Below are positions 26,579 through 36,718 of a DNA stretch of 64,000 nt, piece by piece. A program made the translations under genes and the position numbers. The stretch comes from Mucilaginibacter robiniae (GTDB lineage: Bacteria > Bacteroidota > Bacteroidia > Sphingobacteriales > Sphingobacteriaceae). The stretch is from the NCBI RefSeq assembly GCF_012849215.1, contig NZ_CP051682.1:4774001-4838000 (forward strand), in the 5' to 3' direction. Position 1 is the stretch's first letter; each line of letters starts with the position of its first letter. The notes under the pieces are model-generated. The model had not been told where the DNA came from. It searched no databases and was given only the letters and a program-made list of their open reading frames with translations.

Positions 26579-29020
26579 TTATTCACTTCTTAAACTCTTC
26601 ACTGGGTTAGCTACGGCTGCTTTTACGGCATTAAAGGCTATGGTCAGTAAAGTAAGGCCAACTGCTATGCCACCTGCAGCCACAAACAACCACCAAGGTA
26701 CAGTTGTACGATAAGCAAAACCTTGCAACCAACCTGACATTGCATACCATGCCAGTGGCGAAGCAATGAGTATAGCAGTAAGCACCAGTTTCAGAAAATC
26801 GGAAGAAAGCAGAACTATAATGTGCGCTACGGATGCCCCCAGCACTTTGCGAACGCCGATCTCTTTAGTACGCTGTGATGTAGTATGTATTACAAGCCCC
26901 AATAAGCCTAAGCAGCTAATAAAAATAGCGAGACCTGTAGCCCAGTTTAACAAGCGCGACATATTTTGTTCACTTTGGTAAAAGCGAGCAACACTGTCAT
27001 CTAAAAAATAGTACGAAAAGTCCGTATCAGGGTAAACCTTCTTCCATGCTAATTCCATATTGTTTAGTGCTGCTTTCCAGGCAGTGCCATCAGCATCAGG
27101 TTTTAGCCTGATGTGTAAATCGGTACCGTAAGATGACACTGCACTATAAGCCAGCGGCTTAATTGTAGTATGTAATGAGCTGTAATAAAAATCGGCTAGT
27201 ACGCCCACTATCGGTAAATGCTTGTTCTGCGTTATTATCATTTTACCTACTGCATCAACCGGATGTTTAAAGCCCAAAAACCGGGCGTATGTTTCATTAA
27301 TGAGTAGTTCTTTCAAGCTATCACTCGGCATCAAATATCGGCCTGCAATCAGCTTTAAATGATAAAGCTTAAAATAGCTCGAATCTGCATACTTAACTTC
27401 AATTGAACTTTCAATGGGCGTTTTACCATCTTCATAACGCATTAAGGTAGTTGAGAACCCATGCTGAGCGGGTGCCGAACCGGCCATTACCACCTGCTCA
27501 ACCTGCGGAAGTTGTTGCAACTGGTGTAACAATAACTGAGGCTTTGCAGTAGTTTGGGAACTACTCCAAGGCGTAGAAATAATCACTATCCCATCTTTTT
27601 TAAACCCCAGATCTTTATTCAAAACATAATGAATTTGCTTAGCAACAATAATGGTGGCTATAATAAAAGCCTGAGCGGTTACAAACTGAAAAACAGTTAA
27701 TGATTTGCGCAACCAAGAGCTACGTGTATCAGACCGCGTAATGGCAGCCTGATTTTTAAGTGCTGTTACCGGGTTAAACCCAGCTAAAACCAGCGCAGGG
27801 TAAAAGCCAGAAGCTGTACCTACTACCACAATAAGCACCAACGTAAATACAATTATACCCGGCTGCTGCAAAAGGCTGAAGTGTAAGTCGGGTGGTATAA
27901 AATCAGCAAATATTTTGAATAAGAATGGCGTCAGCAGTAAGGATAGTAAAGCTGCAATTGTAGTAATAAACAATGTTTCGCTTATAAATTGTAACATGAG
28001 CTGCTTTTGAGAACTGCCCATAGTTTTGCGCACGCCAATCTCTTTAGCCCGATGTACGGCTTGTGCAGTAGTAAGATTGATAAAATTGATACAACCCAAT
28101 ACCAGCAAAATTGCAGCTACAGCCAGTAAGCCATACAGAGATTTAAGGTTAGCCTGCCGCTGATAAAAATTGCTGTATTCAGTATTAAAATGTAAATCAG
28201 ATAAAGGCTGAAGCTTGTACTGCGCCTTTAATCCGTCATTTTTGACATGCTTGTTGTGCAGTTCTGCCAGTTGCCGTTCAATTGCTGAGGCCGATACAAC
28301 CGGATTAACTTTAATAAACAGCTGCGAAGAACCATTGATGTTCGTCCACTGCGGGGAGAAATCATATTTTAAGCCACTATTTTCAATAGTGCTGTAGGAA
28401 ATAAAGTCTTTAAAAGTAAAATCTGTTCTTTCTTTTAAATCTTCTACTACGCCGGTTACCGTAGTTCTAATCGAGTCATTGTATATAACTACTCGCCCAA
28501 TAGCTTCCTGCGGGTTGCTGATGTTAAAATAAGCTTTAGCACGACTAGCGGTAAGTACTACTTTAAACGGCTGCATTAACGATTGTTTAATTGAACCTGC
28601 CAGCCAGTGATAAGGAATTAACTGAAAATAATTATTGTCGGCATAAACTATATGCTCCTGCCCTTTCAACTTAATGATTTCACTGGAAGTTACGGGCACA
28701 CTTACTTTAATGCCGCCATAGGTTAAGTAAACCGGAGCCGTTACGCTGATACCACTTACTTCATTTTTCACAGTGTTGGGCAATGGATAAGGTACTCCGG
28801 GGTTCCGACTTTCATTGTTTTGAAAGTGCATGACCGATACAATGCGGTATATTTTATCGGCGTTAGGCTCAAAGCGGTCAAAGCCAAAATCATATTGTGC
28901 AATCAGGTAAATAACCATAGCAGCGCTGATGCCTATAGCTAAGCCGACTACATTAATCAGCGAAAAAAATGGATTTCGCTTGAAATTACGAACAGCCGTT
29001 TTAAAGTAGTTTAGTAACAT
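26579..29020 (-). CDS. FtsX/MacB-type ABC permease C (813 aa)
   Basis: The longest of the permeases. It has an N-terminal helix (INVVGLAIGISAAMVIYLI), a periplasmic core, FtsX helices with the loop AVHRAKEIGVRKTMGSSQKQL, a central helix and second periplasmic domain, and a terminal FtsX trio with QRTKEIGVRKVLGASVAHII. It ends in NPVKSLRSE. Family knowledge places it in the inner membrane, driven by a separate LolD-like ATPase. The intergenic gap of 57 bases upstream is the largest in the permease run and contains no hairpin that I could see. It is otherwise part of the same transcription unit. Confidence 0.92.
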   Translation of the reverse strand: MLLNYFKTAVRNFKRNPFFSLINVVGLAIGISAAMVIYLIAQYDFGFDRFEPNADKIYRIVSVMHFQNNESRNPGVPYPLPNTVKNEVSGISVTAPVYLTYGGIKVSVPVTSSEIIKLKGQEHIVYADNNYFQLIPYHWLAGSIKQSLMQPFKVVLTASRAKAYFNISNPQEAIGRVVIYNDSIRTTVTGVVEDLKERTDFTFKDFISYSTIENSGLKYDFSPQWTNINGSSQLFIKVNPVVSASAIERQLAELHNKHVKNDGLKAQYKLQPLSDLHFNTEYSNFYQRQANLKSLYGLLAVAAILLVLGCINFINLTTAQAVHRAKEIGVRKTMGSSQKQLMLQFISETLFITTIAALLSLLLTPFLFKIFADFIPPDLHFSLLQQPGIIVFTLVLIVVVGTASGFYPALVLAGFNPVTALKNQAAITRSDTRSSWLRKSLTVFQFVTAQAFIIATIIVAKQIHYVLNKDLGFKKDGIVIISTPWSSSQTTAKPQLLLHQLQQLPQVEQVVMAGSAPAQHGFSTTLMRYEDGKTPIESSIEVKYADSSYFKLYHLKLIAGRYLMPSDSLKELLINETYARFLGFKHPVDAVGKMIITQNKHLPIVGVLADFYYSSLHTTIKPLAYSAVSSYGTDLHIRLKPDADGTAWKAALNNMELAWKKVYPDTDFSYYFLDDSVARFYQSEQNMSRLLNWATGLAIFISCLGLLGLVIHTTSQRTKEIGVRKVLGASVAHIIVLLSSDFLKLVLTAILIASPLAWYAMSGWLQGFAYRTTVPWWLFVAAGGIAVGLTLLTIAFNAVKAAVANPVKSLRSE

Positions 29021-29077
29021 AAACTTTGAATGAAACTTTCAGAAAATAAGTAGGTGTTTTGCCTGAACAAGTAACAA

Positions 29078-31504
29078 CTATTCGGTTTTTAAACTTTTTA
29101 CCGGGTTCATTAAAGCAGCCCTGAACGATTGAAAACTTACAGTAACAAAGGCGATAGCTACAGCAATTATGGCCGAAAGCATAAACACCCACCAATGTAT
29201 ATTGATACGATAAGCAAAGCTTTGCAGCCAGTTGTGCATCAGCCACCAAGCTATCGGGAAGGCCAGTAGTGCAGCTATCAGAACCAGTTTTACAAATTCG
29301 CGCGATAGCATCATTATGATACCTGGTACACTTGCCCCTAGTACTTTGCGGATGCCAATTTCTTTGGTGCGCTGCAGTATAATCATGACGGATATAGCCA
29401 GCAAACCAATGCAGGAGATTAGAATGGCAATAATAGCACCTGTAACAAATATACCTGACAAGCGCTTTTCGTTCCGGTATTCGCGTTCGGTATTCTCATT
29501 CAGCCATGACCCTCTAAACTCAGAATTTGGATATAATTGGTGCCAGCTTTGTTTTACTTCATCAAAAGCAGCGATCAGACTGGTAGGCCTTACTTTTATG
29601 AAAATATAGTTTATCGGATAATCTTTTTCCATCGTCAAGCTTATAGGTTCAATAGCCTGATGAAGAGAACGGAAATGAAAATCCTTCATGATACCGATAA
29701 TGGTTTTAGGCGTCTGTTTATCATACATAGGCAAACGGGTACCAATCAGGTTGGTGCTGCCACCCAATTGCTTAGCCATGCGCTCATTAATCAGCACCGC
29801 ATTGCTATCTGTCGCAAAGGTTCTTGAAAAATCACGTCCGGCTTTCAGGCTAATGCCTAGGGTTTGAGTATAGTCATAATCTACCCGCTCTATATTCGTG
29901 CTAACGGTATGGCCTTTATAATCATAACCCAATATGGAAGTTACGCTCGAACCATCTTCGCCCCGACCAAAGTTCATATAAGCGCCACTAACAGTCAAAA
30001 TACCAGCACGACCATGCAACTGATTACGCATTAAGTTTAGTGCCTGAGCACCATCTACACCGCTGCCTGTAGGTACACTTAAAACTTCCGTATTGTTATA
30101 ACCTAAAGGCTTTTTTTGCAGATAGTTAATTTGCTGCCACGTTATAATGGTACAAATAATTAAGAGCGTGGAAAGCGAAAACTGAATAACCAACAATGTA
30201 TTACGAAGCTTACCGGGCTTATTGCCAGCTATAACTCCCTTTAATACAGCTACAGTTTTATAGCGTACCATAAGTAGTGCCGGATAAAACCCTGCTATTA
30301 ATGTAACACCAAAGAAGAGTAACAAGGTAACCAGCAGTTGTACAGGCTGCAACAACATACTTAAAGTAATATGGCTCTTGAAATTGGCTTTAAAACTTGG
30401 CAAAATCAAAATAGCTATACTTACCCCGATCATAGTAGCGGCCAAACAAACCAAAAATGTTTCTACCCAAAATTGGGTAACCAATTGCCATTTACCCGCA
30501 CCCAATGTTTTACGAACACCAACCTCCCGTGCACGGGTAAAGCCGCGTGCTACCGATAGGTTTACAAAGTTTATACAGGCAATAACCAGAATAAAGCACC
30601 CAATGGCTAATAATGAAATTACATAGGTTTTATTAATTGGCGTACCATCAATGGTACCAGTATCTGTATTAAAATGGGTGTTAGCAAAAGATGCAAACCC
30701 TAAAGTAACTAAATTACCTTTTGCATCAGGCTTAGCGCCATCACGCTTTAAGTTAGTAACATCCTGTGCAAAATGTTTATGAATGAATGGTTGCAAAGCA
30801 TTAGCAAATTTTTCAGCGTTCACATGGTTATTAAGCTGCACCACAACCTGATGATTCCGGTTGTTCCACTGGTCGATGTTAGATTGATATCCCGGCTGAT
30901 TTTCAAAACGCACTAGTATATCAAAATGTATGCTTGAATTAGCGGGCATATCTTTCACAACACCGGTTACTAAAAACGGCTTAGGTTTATCATCATAATT
31001 TAAAACCAACGTTTTATTAATTGGGTCTTGTTGTCCGAATATCCCTTTAGCTGCAGTTTCGGAAATTACCAGATTATTAACACCAGATAGTACCGTAGCC
31101 ACATTGCCTTTAACCAAAGGAAACGAGAACATCTTTAAGAAATCCGGATCTACAAAATGTATGTCTTCATCTATATTTTTGTTCTGGTATTCAGTAAGTG
31201 CACTTCCGTTAGATATGCGGGTATAATATTTTACTTCAGGGTATTCGGCTTTCAGCGTTGGTGCAAAAGGCACCGGCATGGAAGCGCTTTTTTTAGGCCC
31301 ATCTGCTTGGTTAGTGGTGGTATAAACCCGATATAAATTGTCCAAATTCTCGTGAAAACGGTCAAAAGAAAACTCATAAGCTACCGTTAAAAATAACAGT
31401 ATACAACAGGCTACTGCTACCGATAGCCCCGTAACATTCATTAAATTAAACACTCGGCCTTTCCACAAATTACGCCAAGCTGTTTTCATGTAATTTTTGA
31501 GCAT
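29078..31504 (-). CDS. FtsX/MacB-type ABC permease B (808 aa)
   Basis: Same architecture: helix 1 in MNVTGLSVAVACCILLFLTVAY, a periplasmic core to about residue 285, FtsX helices around the ARGFTRAREVGVRKTLGAGKWQL coupling loop, a mid helix, a second periplasmic domain, and a last trio with QRTKEIGIRKVLGASVPGII. The C-terminus is NPVKSLKTE, slightly different from the SLRSE of the others. It starts 8 bases after the small two-repeat secreted protein gene and so is translationally close to it. Sequence variation is concentrated in the periplasmic parts, while the coupling loops are nearly constant, as expected if all permeases dock to the same ATPase. Confidence 0.93.
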   Translation of the reverse strand: MLKNYMKTAWRNLWKGRVFNLMNVTGLSVAVACCILLFLTVAYEFSFDRFHENLDNLYRVYTTTNQADGPKKSASMPVPFAPTLKAEYPEVKYYTRISNGSALTEYQNKNIDEDIHFVDPDFLKMFSFPLVKGNVATVLSGVNNLVISETAAKGIFGQQDPINKTLVLNYDDKPKPFLVTGVVKDMPANSSIHFDILVRFENQPGYQSNIDQWNNRNHQVVVQLNNHVNAEKFANALQPFIHKHFAQDVTNLKRDGAKPDAKGNLVTLGFASFANTHFNTDTGTIDGTPINKTYVISLLAIGCFILVIACINFVNLSVARGFTRAREVGVRKTLGAGKWQLVTQFWVETFLVCLAATMIGVSIAILILPSFKANFKSHITLSMLLQPVQLLVTLLLFFGVTLIAGFYPALLMVRYKTVAVLKGVIAGNKPGKLRNTLLVIQFSLSTLLIICTIITWQQINYLQKKPLGYNNTEVLSVPTGSGVDGAQALNLMRNQLHGRAGILTVSGAYMNFGRGEDGSSVTSILGYDYKGHTVSTNIERVDYDYTQTLGISLKAGRDFSRTFATDSNAVLINERMAKQLGGSTNLIGTRLPMYDKQTPKTIIGIMKDFHFRSLHQAIEPISLTMEKDYPINYIFIKVRPTSLIAAFDEVKQSWHQLYPNSEFRGSWLNENTEREYRNEKRLSGIFVTGAIIAILISCIGLLAISVMIILQRTKEIGIRKVLGASVPGIIMMLSREFVKLVLIAALLAFPIAWWLMHNWLQSFAYRINIHWWVFMLSAIIAVAIAFVTVSFQSFRAALMNPVKSLKTE

Positions 31505-31512
31505 AGCTGTAT

Positions 31513-32037
31513 TTATTTATTTTGAACAGTTACTTGGTTACTAATGCCTAAGGAATCCACAATATGCTGAACCAGATTACTTCTTTTCTCTTTACTCCAG
31601 CCTTTTACCACAAATACCTTATCGTAGTTAACTGGTTGATTACTAGCATTGGTACCGCTAATTTTTACATGCAATTGTGTTCCATCATCATCTATATCGG
31701 TGTGCATGCTACGCCTTTGGGTAGTTAGCTGAGCTACAGTTACTTTTTGTGGCGACACTGCTGATGGCGCAAATGTGCGAGGCTGTGAGGTATAGGTTAC
31801 GCCTAATGAATCAGCAATTCGCTGTAACAAAGCATCTTTGTCAGTCTGACTCATACCTGCTACTGCAAATGTTTTATCGTAATCAACAGTTTTGTTATTT
31901 GTTGACCCGTAGAAGCTTACCGACATGGTTTTGCCATCATCATGTATGCTGTTGCTAAAACTTGTATGCTGTTTTTGTTGTGCAGCTGCGCTTCCTATCA
32001 ATCCTGATAATAAAACGATGTAGGTTATTTTTTTCAT
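31513..32037 (-). CDS. Secreted two-repeat protein of unknown function
   Basis: This 174-residue protein has a signal peptide (MKKITYIVLLSGLIGSAAAQ). The mature part consists of two copies of one domain, at about residues 25-80 and 110-165, joined by a Ser/Thr/Gln-rich linker. Shared positions include D-D-G (34-35 and 118-119), a G with following polar stretch, Y-D-K-x-F (53-57 and 138-142), V-x-G (59-61 and 144-146) and an I-x-D-S-L-G end (74-79 and 159-164). No membrane helix or catalytic motif is visible. I do not recognise the family. Its place between a secreted peptidase and FtsX permeases, with gaps of 17 and 8 bases, suggests a periplasmic accessory, substrate or sensor of the exporter. 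Confidence 0.8.
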   Translation of the reverse strand: MKKITYIVLLSGLIGSAAAQQKQHTSFSNSIHDDGKTMSVSFYGSTNNKTVDYDKTFAVAGMSQTDKDALLQRIADSLGVTYTSQPRTFAPSAVSPQKVTVAQLTTQRRSMHTDIDDDGTQLHVKISGTNASNQPVNYDKVFVVKGWSKEKRSNLVQHIVDSLGISNQVTVQNK

Positions 32038-32054
32038 TATGGTTATGATGTAGG

Positions 32055-33482
32055 TTACTTAGATAGTTCTTTGTTTTGGGGACGAATGTTATTCAGCGTT
32101 TTACCTTTCAGATAGCTCAAAGCTTTATTTAGCACCGGGTCATTGTTCTGAATAAAGTCTTTTACTGTAGGTTTTACTTCAATGTCGGGGTGTACACCGT
32201 AACCTACAAACTCGCGCCCATCAGGATAGGTGTCTTTTTTAGTGCAAACCCTGGCACTACCACCACCAGGTAACAGGAAATTGTAGGGCTGACCAGTGCT
32301 ACCAAAAGTATTTTGCCCTATTTTAACCATGTGAGGCTGCTTATCAGCAAAAATCAAAAAGTCTTCAGCAGATGACGCTGTGTTATGACTGGTTAGAATA
32401 GCCGTTGGAACAACAATCTTGGGTTCTTTGACCCTATTTTGGTGTATGGATGAACTGGTAATTACTTCAGTACGCAAATCGTGGTTATCCAAATATGCTT
32501 TTGCAGCCCAATCACTATGAACGGTATCTTTTGGAGTCAAACCATTTCCCCATGCTTTATAAGAAGCTACATGTAAACGGCTTACCATTTTAGAACCATG
32601 TAAAACGGTAGAATCTGTCAGGTAATCCAGTATAGCTGTGCCGATGCTGGTGCTCCCACCACCGTTTTGCCGTAAGTCAATAATTAAGGCTTTTGCTTTA
32701 CGTAGCTCAGGTAACTGCTGAATAAACAAACTATCAATCTTTTGATCCTCAAATGAGTTTAAGGCTAAGTAAGCAATCTGTCCAGGGTACCATTTAAAAT
32801 CCAGCAACTTGAAGTCGGCAATTGTAGGGTAAAGTTCTTTTTCCTCAGTCTGAGCATGGGTAAGAGCTAAATTTTTTATTTGTCCTTTTGGAGTTTTGAT
32901 AGTAATATCATATCGATCCCCCACAAAGCCACGCAGCAATCCGGATCGGGCATTGTCCTCTCTTACATAATCGGTTGATGAAGGGATGTAAGGCTTTACA
33001 AACTGGTTAATGTAAGCATCAGTCGGTAGTTTATTTACACTCACGATTTCGCTGCCCGTAGGTACTTCATCTTTGATGCTTAAGTTAGTATGTGTAATAA
33101 TGGCTCTACCATCAATATTTTCAACCACCAAGCGGTACTTGCCAAACATGCTCGTCATGATTTGAGTTTGCTGCATTTGATTGGGGAAGTATATATTCGT
33201 ATGTCCATCATTTAAAAAGGCACAAAAACGCTGCAGCTCTCGGTAGTACTCGTAATCGTTGGGTGTATGTTCAACAATCGGTATCATGGCCGTATAAAGG
33301 CTATCCCATGCTTTACGGTCTACTTTATCCAGGTAAACAAAGTTGTAATTCACCTCCTGCCAGAACTTAGAGAGGCCATAAACCTTTTCTTGCGGTTTTA
33401 AGGTATTAGGGGCCTGTGCGTGTGCATGAAAACAGGCTGCTGCAAGCGTTGATAGTAAGAGTGATTTCTTTAATAACTTCAT
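32055..33482 (-). CDS. Secreted S41-family peptidase
   Basis: This 475-residue protein has a signal peptide (cleavage near AHAQ, residue 23). An N-terminal helical part includes LNDGHTNIYFP, and a possible PDZ-like segment lies at about 110-200. The S41 (C-terminal processing peptidase/tricorn core) domain follows. The catalytic region includes IIDLRQNGGGSTSIG (about 267-281) and the nucleophile Ser370 in NTASSAED with Glu373. The family's C-terminal YGVHPDIEVKPT is present. It should act in the periplasm or at the surface on unfolded or small peptides. It is embedded in the exporter operon between permease A and the two-repeat protein. A role in trimming or destroying peptides linked to the exporter is inference. 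Confidence 0.9.
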   Translation of the reverse strand: MKLLKKSLLLSTLAAACFHAHAQAPNTLKPQEKVYGLSKFWQEVNYNFVYLDKVDRKAWDSLYTAMIPIVEHTPNDYEYYRELQRFCAFLNDGHTNIYFPNQMQQTQIMTSMFGKYRLVVENIDGRAIITHTNLSIKDEVPTGSEIVSVNKLPTDAYINQFVKPYIPSSTDYVREDNARSGLLRGFVGDRYDITIKTPKGQIKNLALTHAQTEEKELYPTIADFKLLDFKWYPGQIAYLALNSFEDQKIDSLFIQQLPELRKAKALIIDLRQNGGGSTSIGTAILDYLTDSTVLHGSKMVSRLHVASYKAWGNGLTPKDTVHSDWAAKAYLDNHDLRTEVITSSSIHQNRVKEPKIVVPTAILTSHNTASSAEDFLIFADKQPHMVKIGQNTFGSTGQPYNFLLPGGGSARVCTKKDTYPDGREFVGYGVHPDIEVKPTVKDFIQNNDPVLNKALSYLKGKTLNNIRPQNKELSK

Positions 33483-33514
33483 GATGCGATGGGGATAGAT
33501 TAATATTTTAGGTT

Positions 33515-35920
33515 TTACTCACTTCTTAAATTAGCTACCGGGTTAGCCAACGCAGCTTTAATAGTTTGGAAACTAATGGTAGCCATAGCCAACAATGCTG
33601 TTAACAGACCGGCCCCGGCAAAAATCCAGAGGTTAAGTTGTATTCGGTAAGGATAATTGTTTAAGAATTCATGCAGCCCCCACCAAGCCAATGGTGTGGC
33701 TATGGTGAAAGCAATGGCTACCAGCAACAGAAAATCTTTGGATAATAATGCACTTAGGTTTGCTGTACTTGCGCCCAGAACCTTGCGTATACCAATTTCT
33801 TTTACACGCTGCTCCATCGATAATGTAGCCAAGCCAAACAACCCCATACAGGAAATCAGGATAGCCATAATGGAGGCTGTCGTAATTATTTGTTTCCAGT
33901 GCTGTTCATTATTATACTGCTGAGCTAACCTACTTTCAAGAAAATCATAATTGCACGGGTAATCAGTAACCAGCTTACTGTAGATAGTTTGAATATATTG
34001 CAGCGCCTCCGGCTTTTTAGCAGGATCTATTTTCACCAGCAAATGGTGTAGCCGTTTTTGGCTGGATTTGTTAAGCAGCAACGGTTGAATAGTACTGTGT
34101 AATGAACTAAAATTAAAGTCTTTGCAAATACCTACTATAGTCATAGCACTTTTGCCCTCTTCTCCAATTTCCCATTTCACCGTTTTTCCAATCGGATTAT
34201 CTGTCCAGCCTGCTTTTTTCACAAAAGCCTCGTTAACAATACAGCTATTACTATCGGCAGCACTGCTGTAAAAGTTGCGGCCTTTCAGTACTCCTATCTT
34301 TAACTCCGGAATAAAGTTTTCATCCGTAATAAAGTAAGGTTCGTTGTAAAGCTCTTGATTATCCAAGGTAAAGGTGGCCGAGTTCCACCCCGTAAAGGGT
34401 ATACTTACAGCAGCAGTTTGCAGAATGTATGGTGATTGAGCAAAGGCATTTTTAAACAAATTCGGAGCAACAGGTTTATCATAGGGCAATGTTATGTCAA
34501 CTACGTTGTCTGCTTTATAACCTAGGTCTTTGTGTATTAAATAGTAAAATTGTTTCTGAAATACTATGGTACCTACAATGAGTAGTAAGGCTATGCAGAA
34601 TTGCAACACCACTAAACTCTTACTTAAATATCCTTTACCTGATATTCTGAATTTACCGCTTAACGCCGCAACCGGGTTAAAGCCGGATAATACCAGTGCC
34701 GGATACAAGCCTGAAAGCAGTACATTAACCAACATGAGTAATACAAAACATAGTAAGTTTTGCCAGTTAAGGAGGTAACTAAGCTGTAGATGCTTGCTGG
34801 AAAAATCATTAAAGTACGGTAAGGCTATTATAGTAAGCAATACAGCTACTACAAACGCCAACAATGTGAGCAACTGGGATTCGCCCATAAATTGCCAAAT
34901 TAGTTGCGTTCTTGAACTACCGGTTACTTTGCGAACGCCAATTTCTTTACTGCGACGCAATGAACGTGATAAGGTTAAATTGATAAAGTTAATGCAGGCA
35001 ATTATGAGTATAAACAACGCTATACCTCCCAGAATATAGGATAACTCGGGACGGCTGCCTTCTACCAACCCATTTGTTACATCATAAGATTTATCCAGAT
35101 GCATGGTGGTAAATGGTTGTAAACGGTAAGTGACTGAAAGATTTTTTTTAGCTCTTTTACTATACTGCGCTAATAACCCGCCAGCTTCATGGTTAAATAC
35201 CCGTGCCATTTTATTTTCAACTGCTTTCACGTTGGCACCAGGACGTAATAAGACGAATGAGTTTAAATAAGCATAAAACCAACTATCGGCCGATGAACTA
35301 TGCTCCGCATTGCGTTCAAAAGGCAAAAGTATTTTGAACTGGATACTGGAGTTCAGGGGTGTTTCTTTAGTTATAGCTGTAACTATAAAGGGTTCAAAAA
35401 TACCTTTCTGGCTAATGCGCATAACTTTACCAACTGCATCTGCATTACCAAAATACTTTTTTGCTATGCTTTCAGAAAGCACTACACTGTTGAGTGATTT
35501 TAATGCCGTTGTTGCGTTACCTTCTTTTAGCGGGAAGGAGAACATAGAGAAAATAGATGGATCGGTGTAAAACACATCCTCACTAATCACTTCCTTCTCT
35601 GTTTTCACCAGTTCACCTGCATTCTGTAATCGGCATATAGCATCAAACTCAGGTATAGTAGTTTTAAAACGCTCAACCTGTGTTTCACCCGTAATACCGC
35701 TTTTGCTTGTACCACCTTCAATCTTGCTGTCCTCATGCACCAGGCGGTATAGCTGCGGCGCTTTAGCATGAAAACTATCAAAGCTCACCTCATCCCTAAC
35801 AAATAGCACAATAAGCATTACACTAGCTAAGCCAATACTTAAACCCGCTACATTAATGATAGCATAGGTTTTATGGCGAACAATGTTACGCCAAGCTGTT
35901 TTTAAGTAGTTTTTAAGCAT
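33515..35920 (-). CDS. FtsX/MacB-type ABC permease A (801 aa)
   Basis: The first permease after the ATPase gene. It has helix 1 (INVAGLSIGLASVMLIVLFV), a periplasmic core, FtsX helices around SRSLRRSKEIGVRKVTGSSRTQL, a central helix, a second periplasmic domain, and a terminal trio with QRVKEIGIRKVLGASTANLS. It ends in NPVANLRSE. It is separated from the other four permeases by the peptidase and two-repeat protein genes, and its C-terminal tag differs, so it may be the original partner of the ATPase at 35957, with the other four added later. The gap to the ATPase gene is 36 bases. Confidence 0.93.
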   Translation of the reverse strand: MLKNYLKTAWRNIVRHKTYAIINVAGLSIGLASVMLIVLFVRDEVSFDSFHAKAPQLYRLVHEDSKIEGGTSKSGITGETQVERFKTTIPEFDAICRLQNAGELVKTEKEVISEDVFYTDPSIFSMFSFPLKEGNATTALKSLNSVVLSESIAKKYFGNADAVGKVMRISQKGIFEPFIVTAITKETPLNSSIQFKILLPFERNAEHSSSADSWFYAYLNSFVLLRPGANVKAVENKMARVFNHEAGGLLAQYSKRAKKNLSVTYRLQPFTTMHLDKSYDVTNGLVEGSRPELSYILGGIALFILIIACINFINLTLSRSLRRSKEIGVRKVTGSSRTQLIWQFMGESQLLTLLAFVVAVLLTIIALPYFNDFSSKHLQLSYLLNWQNLLCFVLLMLVNVLLSGLYPALVLSGFNPVAALSGKFRISGKGYLSKSLVVLQFCIALLLIVGTIVFQKQFYYLIHKDLGYKADNVVDITLPYDKPVAPNLFKNAFAQSPYILQTAAVSIPFTGWNSATFTLDNQELYNEPYFITDENFIPELKIGVLKGRNFYSSAADSNSCIVNEAFVKKAGWTDNPIGKTVKWEIGEEGKSAMTIVGICKDFNFSSLHSTIQPLLLNKSSQKRLHHLLVKIDPAKKPEALQYIQTIYSKLVTDYPCNYDFLESRLAQQYNNEQHWKQIITTASIMAILISCMGLFGLATLSMEQRVKEIGIRKVLGASTANLSALLSKDFLLLVAIAFTIATPLAWWGLHEFLNNYPYRIQLNLWIFAGAGLLTALLAMATISFQTIKAALANPVANLRSE

Positions 35921-35956
35921 AAGGTAAAGGGATTAAGAGGATTTAAACTGTGCAAA

Positions 35957-36634
35957 TTACATCATGATATTTTCCATGACGGTTTGACCATCCAACAACC
36001 GGATAATACGGTGACTGTATCGCGCATCATGCTCAGAGTGAGTGACCATGATGATGGTAGTGCCCTGCTCATTTAAGTCAGTTAACAGTTCCATTACTTC
36101 ATTACCGTTACTGCTATCCAGGTTACCAGTAGGCTCATCGGCTAAAATTAGCTTGGGCTTGTTTACTACGGCACGCGCTATGGCTACACGTTGTTGCTGA
36201 CCGCCCGATAATTGTTGTGGGTAATGGTTTCTGCGGTGCATAATCTGCATTTTAGCCAGTACTTCTTCTACCCGCGTTTTTCGTTCAGATGAAGGCACAC
36301 CTGTATAAATCAGCGGTAGCTCTACGTTTTCGAAAACGGTTAATTCATCAATCAGGTTAAAACTCTGGAAAACAAAACCTATGTTATGCTTGCGCAAATC
36401 GGCACGCTTACGTTCGTTGAAATGAGCGACTTCAACATCATTGAAAACGTAGCTACCACCATCCGGGTCATCCAACATTCCTAGTATATTCAACAAGGTG
36501 GATTTGCCGCAGCCTGATGGCCCCATAATGGCTACAAACTCACCTTTTTTAACTTCCATGTTTAACTTGTTTAAGGCTACCGTTTCTACTTCTTCAGTAC
36601 GGTAAAATTTTTCTAGGTTGGATATTTTTATCAT
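35957..36634 (-). CDS. ABC transporter ATPase (LolD/MacB type), first copy
   Basis: This 225-residue ATPase has a complete set of motifs: Walker A GPSGCGKST, Q-loop FVFQSFNLIDELTVFENVE, signature LSGGQQQRVAIARAV, Walker B LILADEPTGNLDSS, and H-loop VTHSEHDAR. It resembles the LolD and MacB nucleotide-binding domains and should energise the FtsX permeases encoded next to it. It lies 84 bases after the adaptor gene, a gap holding no clear promoter, and 36 bases before permease A. It is therefore the main ATPase of the operon. The signature motif is standard, unlike that of the second copy at 20812. Confidence 0.95.
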   Translation of the reverse strand: MIKISNLEKFYRTEEVETVALNKLNMEVKKGEFVAIMGPSGCGKSTLLNILGMLDDPDGGSYVFNDVEVAHFNERKRADLRKHNIGFVFQSFNLIDELTVFENVELPLIYTGVPSSERKTRVEEVLAKMQIMHRRNHYPQQLSGGQQQRVAIARAVVNKPKLILADEPTGNLDSSNGNEVMELLTDLNEQGTTIIMVTHSEHDARYSHRIIRLLDGQTVMENIMM

Positions 36635-36718
36635 TGTTAGCCTCCTGGCCAGTTTAGTATTGGCCTTTTTATCGTGATGGGTGTAAATTAATAATTGTAG
36701 TATGAATACTTGTTTCGC

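Noticed and set aside
21732..35920. Tandem FtsX permeases as an assembly artefact or recent duplication
   Set aside because: The five proteins differ throughout, especially in periplasmic parts, and have different gap sequences, so they are diverged paralogues.
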